Shown here in pieces: positions 42,288 to 51,435 of a stretch of DNA of 64,000 nucleotides. The stretch spans positions 1-64,000 of the forward strand of contig NZ_AUEF01000008.1 in NCBI RefSeq assembly GCF_000425845.1. Reading direction: 5' to 3'. Positions within the stretch are counted from its first letter, which is position 1; the number at the start of each line of letters is the position of its first letter. A program made the translations under genes and the position numbers. The stretch comes from Jeotgalicoccus psychrophilus DSM 19085. Lineage in GTDB: Bacteria > Bacillota > Bacilli > Staphylococcales > Salinicoccaceae. The notes beneath the pieces are model-generated. The model saw only the letters and a list, made by a program, of their open reading frames with translations, made no database searches and was not told the origin of the DNA.

Positions 42288-43964
42288 TTATTCCTCTTCG
42301 ATATAAGTCCCGCTGAAGTCCAGCATATTGAAGCCGTTGGCTTTAAAGTCGTGCACGTTGTCGTTATGTGCATTTAAATATTCACCGTGACGAATAAAAA
42401 TTGACGGTGCTTCTTCAATAATAATTTCCTGTGCATCGATATAAAGTGATTCGCGTGCGGCTTCGTCCGTTTCCTGACGCGCATCATCTATAATTTGATC
42501 AAGTTCAGGGTTGCTGTAAAAAGCACGGTTCCCATTATTGCCGGCATTATCCGTATGGTACAGCGAAGCGATCGTTTCATCCGGATCTCCTGTTGTATTC
42601 CCCCAGCCGAGAATGAACATATCGTGTTCGGCGTTGCCGGTCGCATCTAGATAAGCGCCCCACTCGACTTGTTCAACATTCAGCGTTACACCGATTTCAT
42701 TTAACGACTCCTGGAGCCATAATGCAACGTCCAGACGCTCGGGGTTATCGTCATTGACCATGAGATTAATCGTTAAATCTTCTGCTCCAGCTTCAGCAAG
42801 AAGTTCTTCTGCACGAGCCATATCATAATCGAGACCTTCTAATTCTTCAGAGTGGCCGAGTAATGACGGTGCCAGCGGACCATTGGCCGGTATGCCGGAA
42901 CCGTTATATACGCCGTCCAGAACCGTTTCACTGTCAAAAGCATGTGAAATTGCCTGACGGATTTTGGGATCATCAAACGGTTCTTTGCTTGTATTAAATC
43001 CGATATAGTCAACGTTTACAGCATCACTGCGCATAAGTGTCATACCGTCTGTTTCTTCAATACGGTCCGTGTTGCTCGTCAATGTAGACAAGATTGCATC
43101 CGATGAACCTGATTCAAGTTCTGCAATACGCGTTCCCGGCTCAGTCACCACTTTAGAAGTTATATCCTGAAGCAGTGCCGGTGTATCCCAGTATTCATCA
43201 TTGCGGGAAACGACAGTTTCTTCACCCGGGCTTCTCGATTCAAACTTGAAGTAGTTTGTCCCGACAGGTCCGGTTTCAACCATTTCACCGACAAACTGAC
43301 TGATGTCTTCGACAGCAGCATCATGCTCCTCGCCGCCAGCAGTTCTCAGTTCATAATACTCATCGAGCGTTAAATCACTTTCTGCCTGTTCCAGTGCGTT
43401 TTCATAATCTGCGTCGATTAAATCTTTGATGATCATCTTCCCTGCACCATGCGATAAATTATTTAAGAGCGGCGCATATGGATATTCTGTAACGAGTTCG
43501 ATATTGTAGTCATCGATAATATTTACTTCGCTGACCATATCAAGAAGCGACGCGCGGGCAGAAGCCCTTGCCGGATCCTGAATCCGTTCTATGTTTGCTT
43601 TGACCACATCTGCATTAAACTCGCTGCCATCGTGGAAAGTCACACCTTCACGCAATTTAAAAGTCCACGTCGTTTCATCAACCTGCTCATACTCCTCAGC
43701 CAAAGCCGGGATGATACTTAAATCCTCATCGTGAGTTACTAGCGGTTCGTAAATCGTATCCCGGATCTGCTCGGAAGGATCATCATTACTCCCGTGCAGA
43801 TCGAGTGACACAATATCAGACGGAATTGCAATCGTCATGCCGCCGTCTTGTGTTGCAGCTGAATCATCGCTAGCTGCCTCTTCGTCAACATTACTATCGT
43901 CTGTACATGCTGCGAGAATTAACAGTAAAAATGCTGTCAGTGAGATAAAACTGAACTTCTTCAT
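42288..43964 (-). CDS. Peptide-type ABC transporter substrate-binding lipoprotein 2
   Basis: This 558-residue family-5 solute-binding lipoprotein (Cys20 in ILAACTDDSNVDEE) is very similar along its length to protein 3 (44505), for example IRDTIYEPL and TWTFKLREGVTFHDGSEFNA, and less so to protein 1. Differences are spread over the binding lobes. It is transcribed alone, with a terminator behind it and the R4 array before it. Start ATG 43964 has AAGGGGC upstream. Substrate unknown; peptide or glutathione-like is a family-level guess. Confidence 0.88.
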   Translation of the reverse strand: MKKFSFISLTAFLLLILAACTDDSNVDEEAASDDSAATQDGGMTIAIPSDIVSLDLHGSNDDPSEQIRDTIYEPLVTHDEDLSIIPALAEEYEQVDETTWTFKLREGVTFHDGSEFNADVVKANIERIQDPARASARASLLDMVSEVNIIDDYNIELVTEYPYAPLLNNLSHGAGKMIIKDLIDADYENALEQAESDLTLDEYYELRTAGGEEHDAAVEDISQFVGEMVETGPVGTNYFKFESRSPGEETVVSRNDEYWDTPALLQDITSKVVTEPGTRIAELESGSSDAILSTLTSNTDRIEETDGMTLMRSDAVNVDYIGFNTSKEPFDDPKIRQAISHAFDSETVLDGVYNGSGIPANGPLAPSLLGHSEELEGLDYDMARAEELLAEAGAEDLTINLMVNDDNPERLDVALWLQESLNEIGVTLNVEQVEWGAYLDATGNAEHDMFILGWGNTTGDPDETIASLYHTDNAGNNGNRAFYSNPELDQIIDDARQETDEAARESLYIDAQEIIIEEAPSIFIRHGEYLNAHNDNVHDFKANGFNMLDFSGTYIEEE

Positions 43965-44107
43965 GGAAAACGCCCCTTCGCTTATAATATTATTTTTATA
44001 TCACTCATACTCTGTTTAACAGGAAATATTTTAAGGTTTAATAAAAATTTCAATTTTTTTACAATGAACGGGGAGGTGGAGTGTCTTGGAACACCTCACG
44101 GTAAAGT

Positions 44108-44436
44108 GAACCCTTCATGGAATTGGAGACGGGATCCAAAGTCTGCTGGAACCCTTCACGGAGTTGGAGACGGGATTCAAAGTCTGCTGGAACCCTTCAT
44201 GGAATTGAAGACGGGATCCAAAAGCTGACGGAACCCTTCATGGAATTGAAGACGGGATTCAAAAGCTGCAGGAACCCTTCATAGAATTGACATGGTAATC
44301 CGAATGCTGCTGGACTACCTCGCGAGTTCGACATGGTCATCCAAAAGCCTCCGGATTACCTTGTGGGTTCGACATCGTCATCCAAAAGGCCGCGGATTAC
44401 CTCGTGAGTTCGACATGGTCATCCAAAAGCTCCAAT
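44108..44436. repeat. Intergenic tandem array R4, 41 bp period, two unit types in one register
   Basis: Unit starts are at 44108, 44149, 44190, 44231 and 44272 (type a: GAACCC, 17-base loop, GGGATTC), then in the same 41-base register 44313, 44354 and 44395 (type b: GGATTACC, 15-base loop, GGTCATCC). Type a is the reverse complement of the R5 unit at 60.5 kb. A degenerate unit lies before 44108. The array lies between two substrate-binding-protein genes. Confidence 0.9.
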
Positions 44437-44444
44437 ACACCAAA

Positions 44445-44486
44445 AAACCACCCTTAAATCTTATAATTAAGATTTAAGGGTGGTTT
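44445..44486 (-). terminator. Terminator of substrate-binding protein gene 3
   Basis: A perfect 19-20 bp stem (AAACCACCCTTAAATCTTA and its complement) with a 3-4 base loop lies 18 bases after the stop. Confidence 0.9.
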
Positions 44487-44504
44487 ATCGTGTTAATTAT
44501 TCAG

Positions 44505-46178
44505 TTACTGCATTGAAGTTCCTCTGAAGTCGAAGATGTTATATGCATCGCCTTCGAATCCTTCAACGTGATTGCCATGTGCATTTAAGTTTTCACCGTG
44601 GCGGATAAAGATTGCCGGTGCCTCGTCTACTAAGATCTGCTGAGCGTCCATGTAAAGCTGTTCGCGTTCGCTTTCTTCAGTTGACTGACGGGCTTCGTCT
44701 AAAATGCTGTCCAGTTCCGGGTTGTTGTAGAATGAACGGTTACCAGTATCACCGATGTTATCGCTGTGGAATAATGGTGAAATTCCGTTATCCGGGTCAC
44801 CTGTTGAGTTGCTCCAGCCCAGGATGAACATATCATGTTCACCTGCACCAGTCGCTGCAAGGTATGCACCCCACTCAACTTGTTCCACGTTCACTGTAAT
44901 TCCAAGTGTGCTTAATGATTCCTGTAACCATAATGCAACATCGACACGTTCAGGGTTATCATCGTTAACCATTAAGTTGATTGTTAAGTCTTCAACGCCT
45001 GCTTCATCAAGCAGTTCTTGTGCCCGTTCCATATTGTAGTCTAATCCTTCAAGGTCTTCAGAATAACCAAGTACTCCCGGTGCAAGCGGTGCTTCTGCCG
45101 GTGTGCCTGAGCCATTGTAAACTCCTTCAAGTACAGCTTCACTGTCAAATGCATGAGTGATTGCCTGACGTACTCTCGGATCGTTGAATGGTTCTTTTTC
45201 AGTATTGAAACCGATGTAGTCGATCGATACTGAGTCATTACGTAGCAGTGTTACGTCTTCATTGCTTTCCACACGTTCAATATTACTTGAAAGTGTAGCA
45301 AGAATTGCGTCTGATGAACCTGACTCCAGCTCAGCAATACGTGAACCCGGTTCTGATACTACTTTGAAGTTTACACCGTCAAGCAGTGCAGTATCTCCCC
45401 AGTAGTCATCGTTACGTACAACAGCTGTCTGCTCGCCGGGGCTTCTTGATTCAAACTTAAAGTAGTTTGTTCCAACGGGCTCAGATTCAACAAGCTGACC
45501 GACAAATGAACTGATTTCATTCGCTACAGCTTCGTGTTCGTCGCCGCCTTCAGCGCGCAGTTCGTAATACTCTTCAAGAGATAATTCACTGTCAGCCTCA
45601 TCCAGTGCCTGCTGGTAATCAGCATCGATTAAATCTTTACTGATCATTTTACCTGCACCATGCGTTAAGTTGTTCGCAAGCGGTGCGAAAGGATACTCTG
45701 TAACGAGTTCAACAGTGTAATCATCGATAATGTTAACCTCACTTACCATGTCTAACAGGAATGAACGCGGTGAAGCTTTCGCTATATCTTTCACACGTTC
45801 GATATTTGCTTTAACTACTTCTGCATTAAATTCACTGCCATCGTGGAAAGTAACACCTTCACGAAGTTTAAACTCCCATGTTGTATCGTCAATCTGTTCA
45901 TACTCTTCAGCTAATACAGGAACGATTTCGAAGTTTTCATCCTGCGTTAACAGCGGCTCATAAATTGTATCGCGGATTTGTTCAGACGGCACATCGTTAC
46001 TGCCGTGCGGGTCCATCGATACAGCATCACTAGGCATTGCCAGAGTCAGAGTACCGCCTTCCTCAGATGCGGCATCTTCACCTTCAGTTGTTTCCTCTTC
46101 CACATTACTATCATCAGTACATGCTGCGAGAATAAGTATTAATACACCGAGTAATGCCATAAAACTAAACTTTTTCAT
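44505..46178 (-). CDS. Peptide-type ABC transporter substrate-binding lipoprotein 3
   Basis: This 557-residue family-5 solute-binding lipoprotein (Cys20 in ILAACTDDSNVEEE) is the closest paralog of protein 2, with the same IRDTIYEPL and DYIGFNTEKEPF stretches. It is a separate transcript: promoter in 46179-46400, terminator at 44445-44486. Similarity to protein 2 and the array between them suggest duplication at this place. Start ATG 46178. Substrate unknown. Confidence 0.88.
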   Translation of the reverse strand: MKKFSFMALLGVLILILAACTDDSNVEEETTEGEDAASEEGGTLTLAMPSDAVSMDPHGSNDVPSEQIRDTIYEPLLTQDENFEIVPVLAEEYEQIDDTTWEFKLREGVTFHDGSEFNAEVVKANIERVKDIAKASPRSFLLDMVSEVNIIDDYTVELVTEYPFAPLANNLTHGAGKMISKDLIDADYQQALDEADSELSLEEYYELRAEGGDEHEAVANEISSFVGQLVESEPVGTNYFKFESRSPGEQTAVVRNDDYWGDTALLDGVNFKVVSEPGSRIAELESGSSDAILATLSSNIERVESNEDVTLLRNDSVSIDYIGFNTEKEPFNDPRVRQAITHAFDSEAVLEGVYNGSGTPAEAPLAPGVLGYSEDLEGLDYNMERAQELLDEAGVEDLTINLMVNDDNPERVDVALWLQESLSTLGITVNVEQVEWGAYLAATGAGEHDMFILGWSNSTGDPDNGISPLFHSDNIGDTGNRSFYNNPELDSILDEARQSTEESEREQLYMDAQQILVDEAPAIFIRHGENLNAHGNHVEGFEGDAYNIFDFRGTSMQ

Positions 46179-46347
46179 TTGATTCCCCCCAATTCCCAGA
46201 AGCCTAAAAGAACTTCTTATAATATTCAGAATACTACACTAGAAACTAAAATTGCACAACTATTATTTCAGAAAACTCTAATTATTATTTACACTTACTA
46301 ACCTGCTGATGAATATGAGCAGAAAGAGAATATAATTATAAACAAAT

Positions 46348-46387
46348 CACCCCTCAGCCGGACACCTTATCCAGTTGCAGGGGTGTC
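46348..46387 (-). terminator. Terminator after the TRAP permease gene
   Basis: CACCCCT pairs with AGGGGTG around a long loop that can fold further (CCGGACACC region), just after the apparent original C-terminus of the permease. Confidence 0.55.
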
Positions 46388-46402
46388 TTTAACTTTATCA
46401 AT

Positions 46403-48092
46403 TTATGCAGCTGCCGGTTCTTCTTTTTTCCATTTCGCATAGTTAAGTATAAATATAATAATCGCTATACTTAATCCAATCACATCAGTCCGCGATTCCC
46501 GCACCAGCGAATGCCGCAAGTGCTACCGGCGGTGTCACGTTTGCAAAGATACCAAAGTAGAATACAAACATGTGTGCTAACAGAATCGGCACACCGAATT
46601 CAGCAAGTGCCGGTGCTGCCATAGTTGCAGTAATGATATATGCCGGTATTGACGGCAGACCCATACCGAGCACCATTGATGCAATCATCGTAAAGAACAG
46701 TGTCAGGAATAATGATCCTCCGCCTAATCCTGCAATTGCAGAAGTCATTATCGCACCAAAGCTCGTTAACGATACGACACCGATAATAATTCCGACAACC
46801 GCACAGGCAATCATTACTGATAACGCCTGCTGGGCACCAAGTGCAAGGCCGTCAAAAATATCTTTAAATGACATGCGTGTTGTTTTTCTTAATGATGCAA
46901 TAATAATCGTCAGGAATATCGTATAGATTGCTGCTCTCGGTATTGGCATGTTCATGAACAGCATAACGACTAAACCGACAAGTGGAATAATCAGGTGTCC
47001 GCGTTCTTTCATTACCTGTTTAACTCTCGGTAAATCTGCCTTCGGAATACCTTTTAAATCACGTTTTCCCGCTCTGTAATGGACTTGCAAAATTACAGCA
47101 AAGTAATACAAGAGCGCCGGGAGCAGCGCAGCGAGTGCGATAGTACCGTAATTTATACCCGTAGTTTCGGCCATAATAAATGCACTCGCTCCCATAATCG
47201 GCGGCAGAATTTGTCCGCCGACTGATGCACTGGCTTCAACTGCACCGGCGAAATTTTTGTGATAACCGATTTTTTTCATTAATGGTATGGTAAATGCGCC
47301 TGTACTTACTACGTTTGCAACTGCTGCACCGTTAATACTTCCCATGAATCCGCTTGAAACAACGGCAACTTTAGCTGGTCCGCCCCGCTGGGCACCGGCC
47401 AATGCCATTGCCAAGTCGTTAAAGAATTGACCCATTCCAGACTTTTGTAAAAATGCCCCGAATAAAATAAACAGGAAAATAAAGTTTACAGACGCCCCTA
47501 TAGCAGTAGAGTACAGTCCTTCAGTTTTCAAATACAGCTGTCCGAATATATCACCGAGATCAAACGGACGCGTCATCATCATATTCGGCAGAACATCCAT
47601 ATGACTGATAAATGGATATACTAAAAATATTAACGCAAGTATCGGCAATATCCAGCCGGTCACACGACGTGCCGCTTCAAGAATTAGCAGCACAGTAACA
47701 ATTGCCATAATAATATCAACGTTATTCGGAATGCCGCCGCGTTCAGTAACAATTGCCTGATATTCTATTAATATATATCCGGCAGTAAATAAACTTGCCG
47801 CTGCCAGCACCCAGTCTAAGATTGGAAGTTTCGACCGGTCCTGCTTTTTAAACATCGGGTAAAGCATATAAACTAGTGCCAGTCCGACCGCAACGTGTAT
47901 AGAACGCTGCTGCAGTGCAGGCATCGGATTAAAGACCATATATAAATGGAACAGCGAATACAGCACTGCAAGTATTGTTACAGTCCAAACGGTACCTTTA
48001 CTGCTGAATTTCCGTGTTCGTGCATCTTTATCATATTTCTCCTGGACTGCCTGAGTGTCCGGCGCAACTGCCGGTTCTGTATGCTTTTTCAT
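46403..48092 (-). pseudogene. TAXI-type TRAP transporter fused permease, internally deleted and frameshifted
   Basis: The open part (48092-46485, 535 residues) is a fused DctQM-type permease with about 14 hydrophobic segments. It stops abruptly after AAFAGAGIAD, where full-length relatives continue for about 100 more residues. After the stop, in another frame, the sequence reads VIGLSIAIIIFILNYAKWKK and ends EEPAAA (stop 46405-46403), which looks like the authentic C-terminus. So an internal deletion of roughly 90-110 codons joined the two parts out of frame. The truncated product might still be made but probably does not transport. It forms an operon with the DUF1850 and TAXI-binding genes. 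Confidence 0.72.
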
Positions 48093-48568
48093 ATTAACCC
48101 CCCTGTTAATTGTTTGATTAACGATATGTATTCTATTGTAATTTCCACTGCGGTATACGGCTCGTATAATTCGTACAGCAAGATTTCTTCATCATCCTGC
48201 ACAATTTTAGTTTCGACATTATCAGAAACATTAAGGTAAATATCGGGATACGGATCGTTTATCGTGTATTTTACGAAACCATCTTTTGTCATTTCAGCAG
48301 GCTCATCCGAATCACTTGGGACCCCTGCGCCAAACGTTTTAAAATGCGACTCCGTTAAAATAAAACTCTCATCTTCAACGCTGTACACTTCAAACCATTC
48401 TTCTTTTTCAATCGAATGAATCCAGTGAATTTCAAAAGTTTCAGGGGGAAGATAAAGGTCTTCACCTGATTCAGAATCAATTACAATCTTTTTTTGAGGT
48501 ACCAGAAAGATGAAAAGGAGCACAACTAGCATGCTCCCCGTAATCATCCATTTAAATTTACTGCTCAT
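48089..48568 (-). CDS. DUF1850 protein of a TAXI-TRAP operon
   Basis: This 159-residue protein has one N-terminal membrane segment (about 9-24) and the DUF1850 pattern FEIHWIHSIEKEEWFEVY (about 44-61). DUF1850 genes are commonly found between the binding protein and fused permease of TAXI-TRAP systems, as here, but the role of the protein is unknown. It overlaps both neighbours (4 bases with the permease, 11 with the binding protein), so the three are one translational unit. Confidence 0.8.
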   Translation of the reverse strand: MSSKFKWMITGSMLVVLLFIFLVPQKKIVIDSESGEDLYLPPETFEIHWIHSIEKEEWFEVYSVEDESFILTESHFKTFGAGVPSDSDEPAEMTKDGFVKYTINDPYPDIYLNVSDNVETKIVQDDEEILLYELYEPYTAVEITIEYISLIKQLTGGLI

Positions 48569-49565
48569 CGTAATACTTTTGGGCTCCAGGGTGAATATCG
48601 ATTACTGCACTATCTTCTGCTGTTTCAATATTAATATCATTCGCCGCCTGGTGAGCATTGCCTAAAGTATCCAGATTTTCAAACATGTATTTCGTTAAGT
48701 TATAAACATCATCTTCACTCATATCCGAACGGACAACGAGCGCGTTCATAATCGCAACAGTAGGCACTGCTTCTTCATTACCGTAAGTATCTGCCGGAAT
48801 TTCCAATGCTTCAAAGTAATCCGCATCTTCACTCAGCACATCTACAGCTTCCTGTTCGATTGGTACAATTTTGAGGTCTACTGAATTCTGCAGCTCCATT
48901 ACAGATGCGTTAGGCAATCCGCTTGTCAGGAATGCTGCATCAAGCTGTCCGCCGCGCATTGCTTCAGAAGCTTCCGCGTATCCTAAGTAATCGACTTCGA
49001 TATCATCGTAAGACATGCCGTGAGCTTCCAGTACCGCACGTGTTGCAATTTCAACACCCGAGTTCTGGTCTCCGACTGCAACGCGTTTTCCTGCAAGATC
49101 TTCAACACTTTCAATACCCGCGCCGTCAGTAGAAATCAGCTGTACGTAGTTCGGATAAAGAGCTGCAACCTGCTGGATATTATCAATCGGTTCTGAGAAT
49201 GTCTCTTCACCATTTACAGCCTGTGTTAAAGCATCACTCATCACAAATGACATTTCCACTTTCTCTTCTGCCATTAAGTTTAAGTTCTCTGCTGATGCAC
49301 CAGTTGTCTGAGTTCTGGAGTTCACACCAAACTCATTGCTGTATCCCTCTGCAAGCGTCGTCGCAATAATATTGTAAGGCCCTGAAGAACCGCCGGTCGC
49401 AATAGTAACGATATTCGTCTCAAGTGAAGCAGCATCGCCGGAACTCTCCTCACTATCTGTCGCCTCTTCCGATTCTGCTGCAGGTTCATCCGCGGAGTCA
49501 TCGCCGCAGGCTGAAAGAACTAAAGTTGCACCAAGTAACATTGCTAAATACTTATTAAATTTCAT
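48558..49565 (-). CDS. TAXI-family TRAP transporter solute-binding lipoprotein
   Basis: This 335-residue extracytoplasmic receptor has a lipoprotein signal (LVLSACGDD, Cys20), an acidic linker, then the TAXI-family core: IVTIATGGSSGPYNIIATTL (about 52-71), TTGASAENLNLM and GKRVAVGDQNSGVEIATRAV. TAXI receptors bind organic acids such as glutamate or other carboxylates. It is first in the operon with DUF1850 and the damaged permease, so uptake may be lost even though the receptor is intact. A good cre site lies 54 bases upstream. Confidence 0.87.
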   Translation of the reverse strand: MKFNKYLAMLLGATLVLSACGDDSADEPAAESEEATDSEESSGDAASLETNIVTIATGGSSGPYNIIATTLAEGYSNEFGVNSRTQTTGASAENLNLMAEEKVEMSFVMSDALTQAVNGEETFSEPIDNIQQVAALYPNYVQLISTDGAGIESVEDLAGKRVAVGDQNSGVEIATRAVLEAHGMSYDDIEVDYLGYAEASEAMRGGQLDAAFLTSGLPNASVMELQNSVDLKIVPIEQEAVDVLSEDADYFEALEIPADTYGNEEAVPTVAIMNALVVRSDMSEDDVYNLTKYMFENLDTLGNAHQAANDINIETAEDSAVIDIHPGAQKYYDEQ

Positions 49566-49618
49566 AATAAACCCCCTTCTTATGTAATTAACTAGAAGTA
49601 AAGCAGAGATTCCCTTTT

Positions 49619-49633
49619 ATGAAAACGCTAACT
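49619..49633 (+). promoter_or_regulatory. cre site (CcpA) upstream of the TAXI-TRAP operon
   Basis: ATGAAAACGCTAACT fits the CcpA consensus WTGNAANCGNWNNCW at every fixed position. Its place near the promoter of the gene starting at 49565 suggests catabolite repression. Confidence 0.6.
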
Positions 49634-49724
49634 AACTCAATTTTCAGATAATTTAATTTATATTGTCACAGTGTATGTTGTCAGCCGGTAAGGTCGGTTA
49701 ACAAAGGAAATACACGCCAAAACA

Positions 49725-49754
49725 AAGAAAGCGGAGCCCAGGCTCCGCTTTCTT
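49725..49754 (-). terminator. Terminator of the acyltransferase-DUF6320-esterase operon
   Basis: AAGAAAGCGGAGC pairs perfectly with GCTCCGCTTTCTT around a short loop, 12 bases after the esterase stop. Confidence 0.9.
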
Positions 49755-49765
49755 AATCTTACTGT

Positions 49766-50737
49766 CTAGCTATCATATTCAAGCAGTATATCTCTAATCT
49801 GCTTTCTTGCCTCGATGCCTTCTTTAATCGGGTACAGCGGAAATACATGATTCTGCATTGCATATTCGTAATATTCGTAATCCGCTCCTGATTCTGCGAG
49901 CAGCTGAATGTACTTCCGTGCATCGGGCAGAATGATTTCTCTTGTCCCTACTATAAGATAGAGCTTCGGCAGCCCGCTCAAGTCACCAAACATCGGTGAG
50001 ACTTTATAGTCATCCGGCTCTGTATCTCCGGACCATATTTTACCGATAATTTTCAGGTTATCGGGTTTCAGCATCGGTTCGACCGTTTCATACGCTTCAA
50101 TATCAGGATTGGAAAGTGTAATATCGAGCCATGGTGAAATGACAATTTGTGCTTTCGGCATTGGCAGCTGCTCTTTTTTCATCCACTGTACAAGACCTAG
50201 TGTCAGACCGCCGCCTGCGGAGTCGCCCATGATGACAATATTGTTGTCGTCCCGGATAAGACCCTTATATAATTCCTGCACCGCTTCATACGCTTCTTCA
50301 TACGTATATTCCGGTGCTTTAGGATAGATCGGCACGATAAATTCCATCTCTGTTTCTTTAACGAGTTTACTTAAAAATCTCCAGTGGAATACCGACGGCT
50401 GGTGAATGTATCCGCCGCCGTGCAGGTACAGTACACGCTGCTTGCGTTTTTCTGTTTTCGGAGACATCCTGAATATTTTCATGCCTGATACTTTATAACT
50501 TTCGATTTCTGACCTGACGATACTCTTTGGGATTTCATACTCCACGCGATTTTCTTCAGCATTACGTTCCAGCATTTCATCATTTACATCCTGAATATCA
50601 AAGTTCGCCACCCTGATTAAATCTTCAGCAAGCTCGCTCCCGATACTTCTTTTATGTACAAACAGTGCACGGTAGACATACATAATGACACCGGAGACTG
50701 CAGTAAAAAGCGCCATACCTCTAAATAATATTTTCAT
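49766..50737 (-). CDS. Alpha/beta hydrolase (hormone-sensitive-lipase family esterase)
   Basis: This 323-residue esterase has a possible N-terminal membrane anchor (about 1-20), the HSL-family oxyanion motif YLHGGGYIHQ, the nucleophile motif GDSAGGGL and a late catalytic His in the YEYAMQNHVFPLY stretch with Asp from the TREIILPDARKY region. It hydrolyses esters of small acyl chains or transfers acyl groups. It is the last gene of an operon with an acyltransferase-like gene and a DUF6320 gene. The start is ATG 50737, because the longer frame (50758) has no clear ribosome site. Confidence 0.83.
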   Translation of the reverse strand: MKILFRGMALFTAVSGVIMYVYRALFVHKRSIGSELAEDLIRVANFDIQDVNDEMLERNAEENRVEYEIPKSIVRSEIESYKVSGMKIFRMSPKTEKRKQRVLYLHGGGYIHQPSVFHWRFLSKLVKETEMEFIVPIYPKAPEYTYEEAYEAVQELYKGLIRDDNNIVIMGDSAGGGLTLGLVQWMKKEQLPMPKAQIVISPWLDITLSNPDIEAYETVEPMLKPDNLKIIGKIWSGDTEPDDYKVSPMFGDLSGLPKLYLIVGTREIILPDARKYIQLLAESGADYEYYEYAMQNHVFPLYPIKEGIEARKQIRDILLEYDS

Positions 50738-50767
50738 CTCATCCGTCCCTCTTATCATTTACTTATA

Positions 50768-51433
50768 TTAAAAATGAAATCTTCTGCCGAGCTGTGTCAT
50801 AAATGATTCGTTCGCAATAAGCAGCATTGCAATGAATGTTGCCGCACCGAATGATGCTGCCGAAACGCTTGGCCACAAGATATCTGCAACGCCTGACAGA
50901 TACAGTATAAGCGGCAGAAATCCAAATCCAATCATCATCAAAAGAAAACTGATGTAGCCGGTCCAATTCATGCGGACTTTCAGCATAATGATTGAAATCA
51001 GCATAATCCCCGCAATAATAACGAACGGTACGACATAGTTAACCGACCACTTCACTGAACCGGACATACCGTCGATAACGAGCAGCAGTATCGTCAGACT
51101 GATGACCTGGGCGGTTATTTTACCGCCGAGATGCGATGCTGACAGTATCGTATGGTTCAGCGATACAAGCAGATAAAATATTGCCACTGCCACGTAGAAC
51201 ACCCACAGAAAATGCGGCATAACGATAACATTGATTAAAAAGCAGATCAGCGTTGCGAGAATGCCCCCGATAATTGCGAGTTTCGATATACGCACACGTG
51301 TTTTATATTCCTGCTGGTCGTAGACGGGATAGGCCTTGTCGTCCTCAGCCTGTTCAACTTCCGATAATACTTTATGGCACAGCGGGCATGTCTGTTCTTC
51401 CGTGACTATTTCACACTCCCCGCATCTGTTCAT
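50768..51433 (-). CDS. DUF6320-like membrane protein with N-terminal zinc ribbon
   Basis: This 221-residue protein starts MNRCGECEIVTEEQTCPLCH, a four-cysteine zinc-ribbon (two CxxC-type pairs), followed by a charged stretch and six to seven hydrophobic segments (about 55-205). It matches the general form of DUF6320 proteins, which occur beside alcohol-acetyltransferase-like and esterase genes in Firmicutes. Function unknown. Its start overlaps the stop of the upstream gene, so it is translationally coupled. Confidence 0.7.
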   Translation of the reverse strand: MNRCGECEIVTEEQTCPLCHKVLSEVEQAEDDKAYPVYDQQEYKTRVRISKLAIIGGILATLICFLINVIVMPHFLWVFYVAVAIFYLLVSLNHTILSASHLGGKITAQVISLTILLLVIDGMSGSVKWSVNYVVPFVIIAGIMLISIIMLKVRMNWTGYISFLLMMIGFGFLPLILYLSGVADILWPSVSAASFGAATFIAMLLIANESFMTQLGRRFHF

Positions 51434-51435
51434 CA

